64,000 nucleotides of DNA from Astragalus membranaceus (taxonomy: Eukaryota > Streptophyta > Magnoliopsida > Fabales > Fabaceae), in the NCBI GenBank assembly GCA_039519185.1, contig CM076854.1:153418736-153482735 (forward strand). Reading direction: 5' to 3'. The translations under genes were made by a program, and so were the position numbers. This document shows positions 46,219 through 57,632 of this stretch, in pieces. Below the pieces are notes generated by a model that searched no databases, had not been told where the DNA came from, and worked only from the letters and a program-made list of their open reading frames with translations. Each line of letters begins with the position of its first letter. Position 1 is the first letter of the stretch.

Positions 46219-46343
46219 TAGGTTGAAGAAGAGCTTCTTGGGTTACACTAAAAACGCAAACAATTGACCCCAAAAAAACGTAAAACAAAAAAGGTCGTAG
46301 TAATTTGACAAGATACACGTGTAATCGAAACTATAATTCAGAG

Positions 46344-48415
46344 GGGTGTTTTTGTTGCTACCCCAAAATGGCTTCCGGAAATACCTCTTTTTGAGATATA
46401 TTCGGAAATCCCTAAAATTTAACATTCCGGAAATAAGGAATGTTTTTGATTTTTTTTGGAATTCCCTTTTAATTATTTTTTTTGCTTTTTTCAGTGGCAA
46501 CCAGAACAGGAAACCTAGAGCGAAGCGAGCATTCAGGAGCAGGACCCCGAGATGAGCAGAGTTCTGCTGGCAGTAGGACCAGGATCAGATTGAGGACTAG
46601 AGAGGCGGGACACGCATCTGAGGCTGAGGTTGAGGCTGCTCAGCATGATGATGAGGTTTTATTACACCGGTTACATGTCCACTGCACCCACAGACTACTA
46701 CAGATGGGACAGGTTACTTTTAATAATTTGTTTATTTTTTAACAATTAATTAATTTTAATAATTTATTAATTACTTTTATTTTTTTACAGGACCGGGTAA
46801 GATTAAAGTTTCTTCCCATGGGGGGAGATACTGAAGATGAGACCTCAGCAGCACCACCCACATATAGCGGGATGGTTGCAGCAGGCACATCTTTTTGAGC
46901 TGGACATCACACCTCTCAACAACATCAACCACCAGCTCATATCAGCTTTTGTGGAGAGGTGGCATTCTGAGACCAGCTCATTCCACATGCCGTGGGGGGA
47001 GATGACAGTGACGTTGGACGACGTGTCCGCGTTGCTCCACTTGCCGCTCACCGGTACACCGTTGGCGCATCGGCCACATTTTGACAGTGCCGATGCTATT
47101 CGGGCTGGAGTTGACCTGCTGGGGATAGACCACACAGTCTGCTGGCAAGAGTGTCAGTTCAACAGGGGACCGGCATTCAGATTTTCTTTCTTGACGGCCG
47201 CATACACACAGAACATGGAGCGCGACCATCTTGATCAGGCGGCACGGTGCTATTTGCCACACTTGTTGGGCAACACCATTTTTGCCGACAAGAGTCACAC
47301 ATCTGTCCCTGTCAAGTGGGTGACTCTTATTTCTGACTTTGACCTGTGTGGCCAGTGGGCTTGGGGTCCAGCTGCTCTAGCTATTCTCTACGAGCAACTG
47401 AATGATGCTTGTTACTATGAGACGTCGCAGATTAGCGGATACGCTGCTCTAGTATATAATTACTTATTGTTTTTTTTTGTTATTTTAGTGATGGATATAT
47501 GAGTATTTCCCCACCATCGTGGTGCGGAAAGACTTCGGTGCCAGTGAATTTCCACGTTGCAGCAGGTGGGCGAACAAGAAGTGCGATAGTATCAAGCTTC
47601 CGAAGTTTCGGCAGCTACTGGATGACTTGCAGAGGGAGCGGGTCATATGGAGCCCCTGGGACGACCATAAACAGTACCTCCGGTTTCACAACATTTCATT
47701 ATTCAGAGGTTGGCTGCTGTGGGGGGACGTGGTTGTGCCTTATATGGCAGACATGGTCCGTTGGCAGTTTGGATATGTCTAGCATATTCCCGGTACACCT
47801 ATTTCGGGCCCACGTCCATCTACGGAGGCCATAGTGCAGCAGCTGATGTTCTATCAGTCCACAGCGCGGGCTTTCAGGGACAGCGGTCGGCAGACAGTCA
47901 TCCAGGGTGCTTGTGATGACGAGTACCTACCATGGTACTTCCAGGTGTCCATTCCCCGTCTTCACCTTCACCTGCAGCTGCTGAGGATGTTGTTCCACTT
48001 CCCTTCGAGTCCAGGATCACAGCAGCTACGCATGTCCAGGATGCCTATGATCGTCTTTTGTCAGTCGACGGAGTCGACGGCATTCGTGAGGATGTCTATG
48101 ATAGTCTGTTGGCTGCTTTACAGATTTTGAACATTTATTATTTTTTGTATTTTTACTGTACTATTTCGCGTAATTTGATTTCACGTTCGGTTACAATTAT
48201 TTTGCGCGAATTTAAATAAATTTTTTTTTTTACAAATTTCCGGAAATACACATATTTTCGGAAGGCAGAAATATGGGTTTTCCGGAAATACCTCAGAAAG
48301 AGGTATTTCTGGAAGCCAAAATTTCCGAAAATTTGTAAATTTTTTTTTAAGGGTATTTTGGGGATTTAGCGTAAAAGGGGGGTATGGGGTTCGGGGGGGT
48401 ACCAAAAAAACACCC
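46344..48415 (+). mobile_element. Mutator-like element carrying a plant-mobile-domain gene, 9-bp duplication
   Basis: The ends are GGGTGTTTTTGTTGCTACCCC-like on the left and (reverse complement) GGGTGTTTTTTTGGTACCCC on the right. Flanking nonamers are AATTCAGAG (46335-46343) and AATTCAAAG (48416-48424), 8 of 9 identical. The terminal 100-190 bases consist of short imperfect palindromes around ttccggaaata. The element holds one plant-mobile-domain gene and no MURA-type transposase, so movement would depend on another source. Confidence 0.8.
46495..47920 (+). pseudogene. Plant mobile domain (PMD / phosphatase-7-long-form-like) gene, degenerate
   Basis: The first exon follows an acceptor at about 46494 (tttttcag) and is Arg-rich (TRIRLRTREAGHASEAE), ending near 46711. 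The next exon opens after ttacag at about 46791. The 46837-47460 frame holds the domain core: HIAGWLQQAHLFEL, SAFVERWHSETSSFHMPWGE, MTVTLDDVSALLHLPLTG and WVTLISDFDLCGQWAWGPAAL. After a short intron (about 47457-47490) the domain continues: YEYFPTIVVRKDF, RQLLDDLQRERVIWSPW, FRGWLLWGDVVVPYMADMV. Frameshifts are evident between about 46810 and 46850 and after 47780. PMD genes include MAIN-type nuclear proteins and many transposon-borne copies; this one lies inside a terminal-repeat element and is the transposon kind. Confidence 0.8.
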
Positions 48416-48606
48416 AATTCAAAGATCCAACAATAAAAGGTACGTATAATTCAAACAGTTTAATTTATATACACAATAACCGCCACTAATTGATTAATCA
48501 GTGGTTACCAATCGACCAATTCCTTTTTGATGATGTGTCAGTCTCTAATTCGTATATAGTGTAAAAGAACTTATACACATATTGTGTAATGTGTATATAA
48601 ATTAAA

Positions 48607-49849
48607 GGCTTAAATATATTAAAGGCTTAAAAAAACTGACGTGGCAAGCTGAGATGACGTCAGTGTCACGTGTCACCATATTATTGGACATTTGTGCCAC
48701 GTGGCATTGACACGCCACATCAGCAGTCTATGTCATCATGGCCATGTGGCTCTGACATGTGTCACGTCAGTAACCAATAAATGGTTGCCACATGGCACTG
48801 GCTTGGCAATGTGATGCACACTGTTGTTATTAAAAAATATACATTTTGGCAAACACGAGAGTTGAACCCATGACCTTAGAGTGATATAGTTTCCAAAATA
48901 CCACTAAGCCACCACATGATCTGAGTAAAGAAGGCTAACAATTAATATATATTGCATAGTTCATCTGATCTGAACTTCATCTTCTTCAATGCAGAAATTG
49001 TTCATCATCTTCTTCAGACCAACCAAAAATCGATCTGCTTACTCTTAGTTCAAATCGAAATTAAACGACATGTTGAAATCCCAAATTAATTTTCATCGCA
49101 GACCAATGCCTTGGTGTTCTTATTTAATCTGGTTCATACCCATTATTCTTGGTGTTCATATGTATCTTGTTTCCTGCGTTCATTCCCAAATTAATAACAA
49201 CAAAAACAAAAATCGAATTTAAAGGAAAACAGATCTGTGAATCTGAGAAACCCCTTCTTAATTTTGAATTCGTTTATCTTGTTAATCTGAGAAACCCCAA
49301 TTTCGATTATGTTGTTAAATCTGAGAATCTGATTTGTTAATGTTGTTGTTGATTTAAGAAACACAAATGTGTATTTGTTGATGAATCCGTTTGTAGTTGT
49401 TGTTACACAAATCTAAGAAACCCCAATTTCGTTTGTTTTTGTTGATGTTTCTGTTTTACGCATGGAGAGAGTGCAGGAGCGCTTGATGATGAAGATGAAG
49501 ATTTGTTCAAAATAATAACTAAATATCTAATATATATTTATTGCTGGAATTAGTTTCACAAATATGAAGGTGCCTTAGTGGTATTAATTCGTTAACTTGA
49601 ACTTTTTTTAGTAACACACTATGCACTACATTGCCAAGCCAGTGCCACGTGACAGCCATCTATTGGTTGCTGACGTTGCACGTGTCAATGCCATGTGGCA
49701 CAAAGGTCCAATAATATGGTGACATGTGGCCCTGACGTCAGTGATGACGTCATCTCAATTTGCCACGTCAGTTTTTTTAACAGAAAGTTAACGGCAGGGG
49801 GTAAATGGAAAATGAGGATATTTGTAGGGTGGTAACATATATTTAAGCC
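48607..49849. mobile_element. Mutator-like non-autonomous element with long terminal inverted repeats, 9-bp duplication TAAATTAAA
   Basis: TAAATTAAA is exact at 48598-48606 and 49850-49858. The ends are GGCTTAAATATA and its reverse complement. The inverted repeats run about 250-300 bases each (left to about 48915, right from about 49565), rich in tgacgtcag, ccacgtggca and gtcacgtgtc words; the left arm has lost about 50 bases near its tip. A tRNA-like A box/B box pair sits at the inner end of the left repeat. The interior 48920-49560 has leader-like sequence without a long ORF. Confidence 0.88.
48859..48911 (-). other. tRNA-like A box and B box inside the Mutator-like terminal repeat
   Basis: On the minus strand TGGCTTAGTGGT (48900-48911) resembles a Pol III A box and GGTTCAACTC (48859-48868) a B box, about 31 bases apart as in a tRNA gene. 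The stretch between does not fold into an obvious cloverleaf. The right arm keeps the A-box half (gccttagtggtatt, about 49567-49580) but not the B box. Confidence 0.4.
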
Positions 49850-49898
49850 TAAATTAAATCCTAATTCAAAAGACTTGTATATATAAAATCGTTAATGA

Positions 49899-49900
<2 letters not shown>

Positions 49901-49943
<43 letters not shown>
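49901..49943. repeat. (AT)n microsatellite
   Basis: About 21 uninterrupted AT units. The paralogous site at 16333-16343 has only four to five, so the tract expanded after duplication. Confidence 0.95.
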
Positions 49944-49945
<2 letters not shown>

Positions 49946-51160
49946 AAAAAAAATGTATATTATAAAATAGCTAATTTAGTATTTTTATTATTTATTTTTA
50001 AGTTTCAAAAATAATTTGAAGTTTAGACAATTTTGGTAATTTCATGCCCAGAGCAATTTTGGTCCACTTTATCCAAACAAAAAGAATTGGTAAAAACCAT
50101 ATTTTACGTAAACGTATTAAAATGAATATCACGTTACGTTCAACTTACTTTTAACTAATATCAATTCTTCAAAATCAATTCTGCTAAAATCTATTTTTGT
50201 CTCTGTAGAACTAAAGTTGTTCGCGTTATTGAACTCAATGGATGTTACTTTTATAAGTTGAACCGTAGGAGACATTACTTTACACTATGTTTAGATTAGA
50301 AAAGAGATAGGGGAAAGAAGAGAAAGGAAAGGAATGGAAAAGAAGAAAATAATGAGTACGAATCTTTTGTGGTTGTTTTGAGAGAAAATTAATGGAAAAA
50401 TCAAAGGAAAGAAAACTAGTTTTTCATAAAATTACATAAATATCCTTATAAATAAAAATGAAATTATTTAGTTGTGGGCGTTTGTCATATAATTTGTTTT
50501 GGTTGATTTCACTTGTTTTCTTCCTAAATCAAGAGGAATTGTTTTGGTTGTGGGACCCACTATTTTTTTCCTTTTTCTTCGCGGTTAACTAGCATACAAA
50601 GGGTGAAAAAGTTCTTCAAAAGTGTGTTTCCCTCCCTTATTTTCTTTTCCTTCTCTTTTCTTGGATTTCAAACACACCATTAAGCCTAATTTGGGCTTAC
50701 AAGCATACACTAGTGACTAGTCTCTTTGAAAATAAACTTTTGGATGCTTAGTGTATTTAACAATGAATTAAATATTATCGACTTTGTCCGTAACTAATAT
50801 ATGTATGAAAATTTAGTTGGCCACCTTTATTTGAGTCTCTCCTTCAATCATGTTATTTTCAGCCAGAAAACTCAGTTAGGGTATGTTTGGTAGAAGAGAA
50901 AGAGAGAAAATGGTGGCAAAAGAGAGAAGAGAGAGTGATTTTCTATTGTTTGGTTTAGGAGAGAAATATGATAGAGAAAAAGGGAGGAGATTAGTTTAGT
51001 ACTTTTTGATTTTTCTCCTAGAGTGGGAAAAATAAAGAGGAAATGAGTCCTAAGTTGTAACAATTTCAATTTTACCTTTAATTTTTTCACCCTAACTTTT
51101 ATCTAATAAGTCAACTAAAATAAAATATTTAACTAATTAAATTAAAATGATTAAAATAAA

Positions 51161-51350
51161 CTCCAAGCATGGGTGCAAGTGGTTAATGCACTCCATCTTA
51201 AGGGCGGACTCGGCTGGTACCCGGGTTCGATCCCCTAAGATGCAACAAATTGGAGTCAGACTTTACTTACCTCCCGGTCGAACTCCGAATTATTCAGGGC
51301 CCTTTTCCCCTGGATACCCGAGCGGGGTCAAAGACCCTAAGACCAAAAAA
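51161..51350 (+). mobile_element. tRNA-derived SINE (190 bp), 14-bp target duplication
   Basis: The duplication ATGATTAAAATAAA is exact at 51147-51160 and 51351-51364. The head carries an A box (gggtgcaagtgg, 51171-51182) and a textbook B box (GGTTCGATCCC, 51224-51234). The tail ends in A6. The paralogous AT-rich block at 17700-17740 shows the uninterrupted sequence. The short ORF across it is fortuitous. No family name is assigned. Confidence 0.9.
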
Positions 51351-51544
51351 ATGATTAAAATAAATATTTTGACTAATTAAAAATAAATATTTAGATCATT
51401 TAATTAAATAATTAAAATAAATATTTAGATCATTTAATTAAATCAAACAATTAAAACAAATATTTAGCTAAGTAAATTAAAAAATAAATTTAGTTTTTTA
51501 CTTCAAGGGTGTTTTGTTCCTTTCAAAAAATTCATTTCTCTTAT

Positions 51545-53312
51545 CTATTTAGCTAAGTAAATGATCATTAAGTAATGAAACAAACACATCTAAATATTTT
51601 GTCGAATGGTTGGCATACAAACAAAAACAAGAGTTAGACACTCAAGACAGCTATCACTGTGCTGCAAAACACATTAGTTTTCTTCCAATGCCAGGACACA
51701 AACAGTGTTGAAGACAACCCAAGGAGAGTCAATACAAAAAAGGGCATTGAAAATTCAATTAGCAAACATTGAGTGCCAAATCAAACCAGTAAGCAAATAT
51801 CAAAGCATGCGTTTAACATCTTAGATATATCAAGAAAGACAGAACAAAAACAGTTATAGGGTAACAAAAGGAATCAAATTCACCAGCAACTATAAGAAGG
51901 CTATAAACCAAATGGGGGACGGCTTAAGAAAAAACATCCAACAATAGATTACCGATACATAAGTTGCCACCACACGGTCCAACAAAAGTGCCCTTAACTT
52001 ACAAAGAGTTAAAAAACAAGAGTATAGTTTATAAAACATATAAACAAGAAGTTGCTATAAATGCTCCAAAGGAACCAAATAATAGATATCAAGAGTTTCA
52101 TAAATGTTGTCCACAGAATGAACACAACCACAGAAGAAACTGTAGCTACAACAAGCATCTTTCTTCCCACCATCGCGCCAAGTACAATAAATAATGCCTG
52201 TCCTCGAAATTGGGGTTGCAGATCTACAATTCAAAAAGGACTCATGTTAGACTCGAGAGTGAAATAGCAAAGCACAAATAAACCTAAAACAAAGATGATT
52301 GCATAATGCTCATAAGTGCGGCCATATCCCTCGGTAAAGAAAGAAAGAAATTAGCAGCAACCAAGTTTCCATGAAATACAAGCCTATATTAAAAATTAGA
52401 ATCTAGACCAATATCATTATCAGGTGCATAAATAAATTATTATTTCTTCCCAAATCAGCATGGTTGTGCTTGACCAATTTAAACAAAACAAAATAAGAGG
52501 AATAACTAATACACATGAAATTGCAAAAACATCATTACATTGGAATATACATAGAAAACAGAGTTCGGCAAACCTAAATAGGACTACTCAGTTGATACAA
52601 TGAATTATCTATAGTAAAATTCAGAAGTAAATGAAATTAAGCATGTTTGAAGAAATAAATTAATTATGAATTTGCCTCATCGCATCTATCTATTGATCAA
52701 TAGATATTACAAATATGACCAAGACAACTGACTCATTAACCAGTTTCCAGTATTCACTATTTCATATTTGACCAAGCCTCTACTCAATATGTTATTTTTT
52801 ATATTTATTCTTGCACTTCAAATTTAAATAATGTACAATCTTCGCAAACCAAAGACTATTTTATACTTTAGTTTTGTTTAAAACTTCCTAAGACCAACAC
52901 AATGAAGAATATTCAAGAGAGAATGAATTATATTTTGGGTGAATCATCTTCTGGCTAATTATTTAATAATTTAATAATTTACTTAAAAAACCATCTTTTA
53001 GCTTATAATAAATGTAGCAAAAAAACAATTCATTTAATCTAGAGCAGCATTATCAATTGCGGATGGCCGCTATTTCAAGCGGCTATTTCGTCCAAAAATG
53101 TCATGGAGCTGCCATCCTTCAAAAGTTGGCCAAAGCAATTGGCAAATATTCCACCGCAATCCACCATGGAGCTATTTGATAACACAATAAATAATCATTC
53201 AATCACAGAATCAACCAAAGCCGCCATAAAATTAATATCAACACAATCTATTAAACATTTACATGATTTAACACAAATTCAAATGAGTAAATGATTGAAT
53301 AAGAACTTACTT
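51545..53312 (-). other. Conserved spacer and 3' module of F-box copy 3
   Basis: Matches 8440-10222 nearly end to end ('caatgccaggacacaaacag', 'gcatgcgtttaacatctta', 'ttgtccacagaatga', 'gctatttcgtccaaaaatgtcatgg'). It keeps the splice donor past the stop (GT at 53310, minus strand). Small ORFs here are not conserved between copies. Confidence 0.55.
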
Positions 53313-54500
53313 TTAACCAGTCGGAGCCAAGCTTTCAACATAATCCATGACGCGTGCATGCCAACAATATCTATTGGTAATTTTAATTCTCTCTGCTCTA
53401 TGATCATTCCAATTATAGAGAATTGCTTCATTTTCTAGGACGTTTGCCAATATAAGTACATCACCCGTCTCAGAAAAACACAATGGCAACATCTGATAAG
53501 GTTTCCTCATGTTAAAGCCACCAATTTGAAGATTTTGATAACTGATTTTGAAGAATTGAGTCCAAGACTTTTCAACTCCAAATTCCAACATCTTCCATAT
53601 AACAAAATGGGTTTCCTTCACATCATGCACAAAACAAAGACAATTCATCATTTTACAAATAGTTGGCTCAACAAGGGGCACTACATCAAAACCCTTTGGG
53701 GGCAACAACTGTGTGTGCGTCTCAGTACCCAAATCAAGCGAAATAATCACAAATTGCTTCACAGTAATAGTATTCCAATCAACAATAGAACCAAAGTTAC
53801 TGCGAAGGGACAACCAATTGAGAGTCCCATTCAAATACACACCATCATTATCAACAGGAGGACGAGTATGACCAAGAGGAATATCAGGAAAACTTTGAAG
53901 ACTTCTCCAAACATTACCACCTGAACTGAAAACTTTCACCTCATTTCTACATGAAGTATTTTTGTCATAGTAGTCATACAAATGCATCACCACAATCTTA
54001 TAACTATCCGTTAAATTATCATAACCAAATGCAAATCTTAAAGAACTAGCTACAAGATCACGAAGTTCACAACGAAAAGACCCAAATTTGTTAGAAAATT
54101 TCTTAGTAGCCGGATTCCAGAAACGAAACCACACATCTATATACTCATTATTAACAGAACAACCACGAAAGCAAAGTAATCCATTGCAGGAACCAACGAT
54201 ACACTCTTCAGAAAAGCCATCCGACGTGTTAAGGACGGGGAAGGGTAAAACAGTTGAATCAGCAACAGAGTTGAATTTACACAAAAACAGTGTGGGGCGC
54301 GGTGTTGATTTCTTAAGGTGCATTTTTATGAAAGAAGAATCGGAGAGAAAAGTGTTCCAGGACTTACACACAGACTTCATTCGCAGAATCTCTTTCACTG
54401 AAAGGTAGGATATGATATGTGCGATGATTTCTTCAGGGAGGACTGGATTCGACATTGGAGAAGAATTGGAGTTGTTCGAGTTAGGTTGAGGGAGATCCAT
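53313..54500 (-). CDS. F-box protein with FBA interaction domain, copy 3
   Basis: 395 residues, intact. The F-box region is LPEEIIAHIISYLSVKEIL then CKSWNTFLSDSSFI. The FBA part carries IVGSCNGLLCFRG, FWNPATKKFSNKFG, FGYDNLTDSYKIV, VYLNGTLNWLS, ISLDLGTETHTQLLPP and FGVEKSWTQFFKIS. The start is the first ATG and agrees with the sister copies. The putative role is as for copies 1 and 2: substrate receptor of an SCF ubiquitin ligase, substrate unknown. Its 5' flank matches copies 1 and 2 only to the gaattc at about 54540, then becomes unrelated, so its promoter differs. A predicted 3' UTR intron donor follows the stop. Confidence 0.93.
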   Translation of the reverse strand: MDLPQPNSNNSNSSPMSNPVLPEEIIAHIISYLSVKEILRMKSVCKSWNTFLSDSSFIKMHLKKSTPRPTLFLCKFNSVADSTVLPFPVLNTSDGFSEECIVGSCNGLLCFRGCSVNNEYIDVWFRFWNPATKKFSNKFGSFRCELRDLVASSLRFAFGYDNLTDSYKIVVMHLYDYYDKNTSCRNEVKVFSSGGNVWRSLQSFPDIPLGHTRPPVDNDGVYLNGTLNWLSLRSNFGSIVDWNTITVKQFVIISLDLGTETHTQLLPPKGFDVVPLVEPTICKMMNCLCFVHDVKETHFVIWKMLEFGVEKSWTQFFKISYQNLQIGGFNMRKPYQMLPLCFSETGDVLILANVLENEAILYNWNDHRAERIKITNRYCWHARVMDYVESLAPTG

Positions 54501-54540
54501 GAGAGCAGTGGAGAGAAAGGGTTAGGGTTTCGAGAATTCA

Positions 54541-54839
54541 ATATGTTTGGATCCACGTCCAATGGCTTTTGCCGTGCGTTTGTACCCGTGAAATGTGATT
54601 TTGCCGTGAACTTTGATGTTTGGTTTCTGTAAACAAGAATCGATTCAAGCTTCAAAATCAATTTTACTAAGAAGCTGAGATTCCTAGCTTCTACGATGGA
54701 CTCAACTCGATTCTGATAAGAATTTCAAAATTCCCTCATCACCCTTCTGGATTTGCAGCATCTCAGTGTCTGTGTGTTGCGGTCTTGTGTCTCTGTAGTT
54801 TTGCGTGTTCAGACATGAGACATCTCTAGGTTAGGGAAG
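54541..54839. other. Unrelated 5' flank of F-box copy 3
   Basis: No similarity to the flanks of the other copies after 54540. No gene was seen. It presumably supplies this copy's promoter. Confidence 0.35.
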
Positions 54840-56068
54840 ATGTTAAATTTCGGCCGTCACATTCAATTATACCCCCACGGATCATGTGAAAAGACGTAAT
54901 TGCCCTTCACAAAATTTAAAAAACGCGAACATATTCTAATTTCAATTTTTTTTTGGAAATCGGATTTATGTATCTGTGAGGTAAATCCGATTTTCATTGA
55001 AAATTTTAAAAAATTAAAAGCGGATTTATTTAAGGTGGAGATAGATCCGTCTTTAAAAATAACAAAGCGGATTTAACTTAGGTGTGGGGTAAATCCGATT
55101 TTGTTATTTTTAAAAGCGGATTTAACTTATGTGGGGGTATATCCGCTATTAAATAACAAAAGCGGATTTACCTTATGTGAGAGTAAATCCGATTTTGTTA
55201 TTTTTAAAAGCGAATTTACCTTATGTGGGGTATATCCGCTTTTAAATAACAAAAGCGGATTTACCTTATGTGGGGATAAATCCTCCTTTTTAACCTAATT
55301 AATAAATAAATAAATCAGTTAAAAAATTAGATACGGATTTTGACTGTCTTTTGGTTCTTTTTAGTGTGTAGATCGTTAACACGTGACGATGTTGTACGTC
55401 AAGCGAATAATTTAGGCTAAAAAATCGGTTTTCGGGCAACCTACTCAAATTGTAACGAAACCACAGCCATTAAATCCGAAAAAAATCAAGGATCAAGGCT
55501 CCTCAAGAAGGAACTTCTTTCAAGATAGGGGAGCTCAAAATCCCAAATTTCATCGTTTACTATTTTTTATTAATTTTTTAATTTTTCATAATTTCCAAAA
55601 AATCTAAAAAAATTGCTTAACCTTATTTTGGTTTTATTATATTTTTAGTGGTGTTTTTATAATTTTTCAATTAGTTTTGACTCTTTAACGGATTTTTAGT
55701 AGCATTTTTATAACTTTTTTAAAAATTTAAATAAAAAACAATTATTTTTAATAAAAAATCGGATTTACCTTAGGTGGGGAAATCCGATTTTCTTTTTTTA
55801 GGGAAATCGGATTTTATATACCCACTAGGTAAATCCGATTTTAAAAATAACAAAGCGGATGTACCCCCATCTGAGGTAAATCCGCTTTGTTATTTTTAAA
55901 GTCGGATTTACCTATTGGGTAGATAAATCCGATTTGAAAAAATAACAAATCGGATTTACCTTAGATGGGGGTAAATCCGAGCGAATTTTAGTTGGACAGG
56001 GGTATTTTTGGGTTTTAGAAATTATGTGCGGGTATATGGAATGTGATGGGGTTACAAAAAAATCCCCT
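54840..56068. mobile_element. Mutator-like relative with terminal palindrome arrays, copy 1
   Basis: The left edge (ccgtcacattcaattatacc, 54854-54873) and the reverse complement of the right edge (cccatcacattccatatacc, about 56032-56051) align. Each arm (54945-55300 and 55745-55985) is an array of modules of about 50 bp of the form gcggattta...taaatccgc. The middle (55345-55560) shares 'cacgtgacgatgttgtacg' and 'ggggctcaaaatcccaaat' with the next element. No ORF. Ends are approximate and no target duplication was found. Confidence 0.6.
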
Positions 56069-56126
56069 TATTTTGTTGCAAAAATTGGGCTCAATAACTA
56101 AACGCCTATTCCAACTATTTAATCAT

Positions 56127-57173
56127 GGATTGTGTTTTTTATACCCCACCGTTATACCGCATACCCCCACCAATTTTGTATTCCCACATTGCCCCTCTGA
56201 AGTTGATAAGATAAATCCGTTTTGCAAAAAAAAATGGAAACAAATTTATCTTTTTAATAGATAAATCCGATTTGTATTTTTTCAAAATTGGAATAATCTA
56301 TTTAGTAGATAAACCCGCTTTGATAAATTGTAAAACAGATTTATGTAATTAATTTATCTATTTAATAGATAAATCCGCTTTGCAATTTATCAAAACGAAT
56401 TTATCTACTAAATAAATAAATACGTTTTGCAATTTTTCAAAATGGATTTATTTATTAAATAGATAAACCCATTTTTTAAAATAAAATAGATATAATTGAT
56501 ATAGCTGTTAAAAATCTACAATTAATTTTTTTAAAAATAAAATAAAATAGATATGGATATCAGTGATCTTTTGCTTCTGTTTTGTGTGTAGATATTTGTT
56601 ACACGTGACGATGTTGTACGCCGGCTAGATAATCTAGGCTAAAAATCAGGGATCATAACTCCCAAAGAATGGACTTCTATCGAGACTGCGGGGCTCAAAA
56701 TCCCAAATTCCATCGTTTACTATTTTTTTATTAATTTTTCATAATTTCTAAAAAATCTAAAAAAATTGCATAAGCTTCTTTTGATTTTATTAGATTTTTA
56801 GTGATGTTTTTATAATTTTTAAATTAGTTTGGATTGTTTAATGGATTTTTAGTGGTGTTTTTGTAACCTTTTTTTAAAAATTTAAATAAAATAAATTTTA
56901 TTTTTTAATACAAAACGGATTTATCATTTTATTGGATAAATCCAGTTTTAAAAAATACAAACGGATTTATCTTTTTATTTGGATAAATCCATTTTGAAAT
57001 TTTATGTAAAACAGATTTATCCAATAAAAAGATAAATCCTTTTGTATTTTGTGGACTACGGATTTATCTTTTAATTAGATAAATCTGTTTGGCAAAAAAC
57101 TAGGGGTAAAATGGGCAGAAAAAATTTTGTGGGGCTATGATGTCTAGTGGTGGGGATACAAAAAACTTGACCC
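56127..57173. mobile_element. Mutator-like relative with terminal palindrome arrays, copy 2, 9-bp duplication TTTAATCAT
   Basis: TTTAATCAT is exact at 56118-56126 and 57174-57182. The ends are GGATTGTGTTTTTTATACCCC-like on the left and (reverse complement) GGGTCAAGTTTTTTGTATCC on the right. The arms hold repeated ataaatccgttttg / aaaacggatttatc modules. The middle part matches copy 1. It has no coding sequence, so it is non-autonomous. Confidence 0.8.
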
Positions 57174-57182
57174 TTTAATCAT

Positions 57183-57632
57183 TTTTTTTATGTGGGCCAT
57201 ACTTCCTACACCCCCCCCCCCCCTAATATCCCCAAAATACTCTTCCTTCATTAAACCCATTTTTCACACTCTCCCTCTCTCACACCATCGAACCCCTCTC
57301 TCACAATCTCTCTCGCACTCTTCTCCCTATTCATCACCTCCCTCACTCTCTCACTCACTTCCATATCTCTCTCTCTCTGGAGGCACAATCAAACAAGTAT
57401 GGTACAGGTATGGTACTCTCTCTCTTCTTCCCATTCGTTTCTGTTTTTTTTTAAACTCCGCATGGTTCGAAAGTTTATTTTCGAACCCGTGGTTTTGACA
57501 TGTCGGAAGTTCATTAACGAACGAGTTCGACCTCAAACTTCTGAACCTGCGTTGTTTTTGTTTAGTGGAGCGTCCAGAAATGAACTTCTGAACTGGTTCG
57601 TTAATAAACTTCTGAACTGTCCCAATTGATAA
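57183..57632. other. CT-rich low-complexity stretch, no gene seen
   Basis: Begins with a C13 run (about 57211-57223) and continues with ctctctcac-type sequence to 57390. It then has a stretch of repeated 'gaacttctgaac' / 'gttcgttaa' words (57500-57615). It joins the F-box spacer module at about 57633. No ORF is convincing. Confidence 0.4.

Larger units (their letters stand above)
49859..51540. other. AT-rich spacer, paralogous to 16250-18290
   Basis: Same order of words as the block downstream of F-box copy 1, including the two MITE-like foldbacks (about 50287-50690 and from 50878). It differs by the SINE at 51161-51350 and an (AT)n tract at 49901-49943. No gene was seen; the ORF at 50872-51090 on the minus strand is low-complexity. 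Confidence 0.55.
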
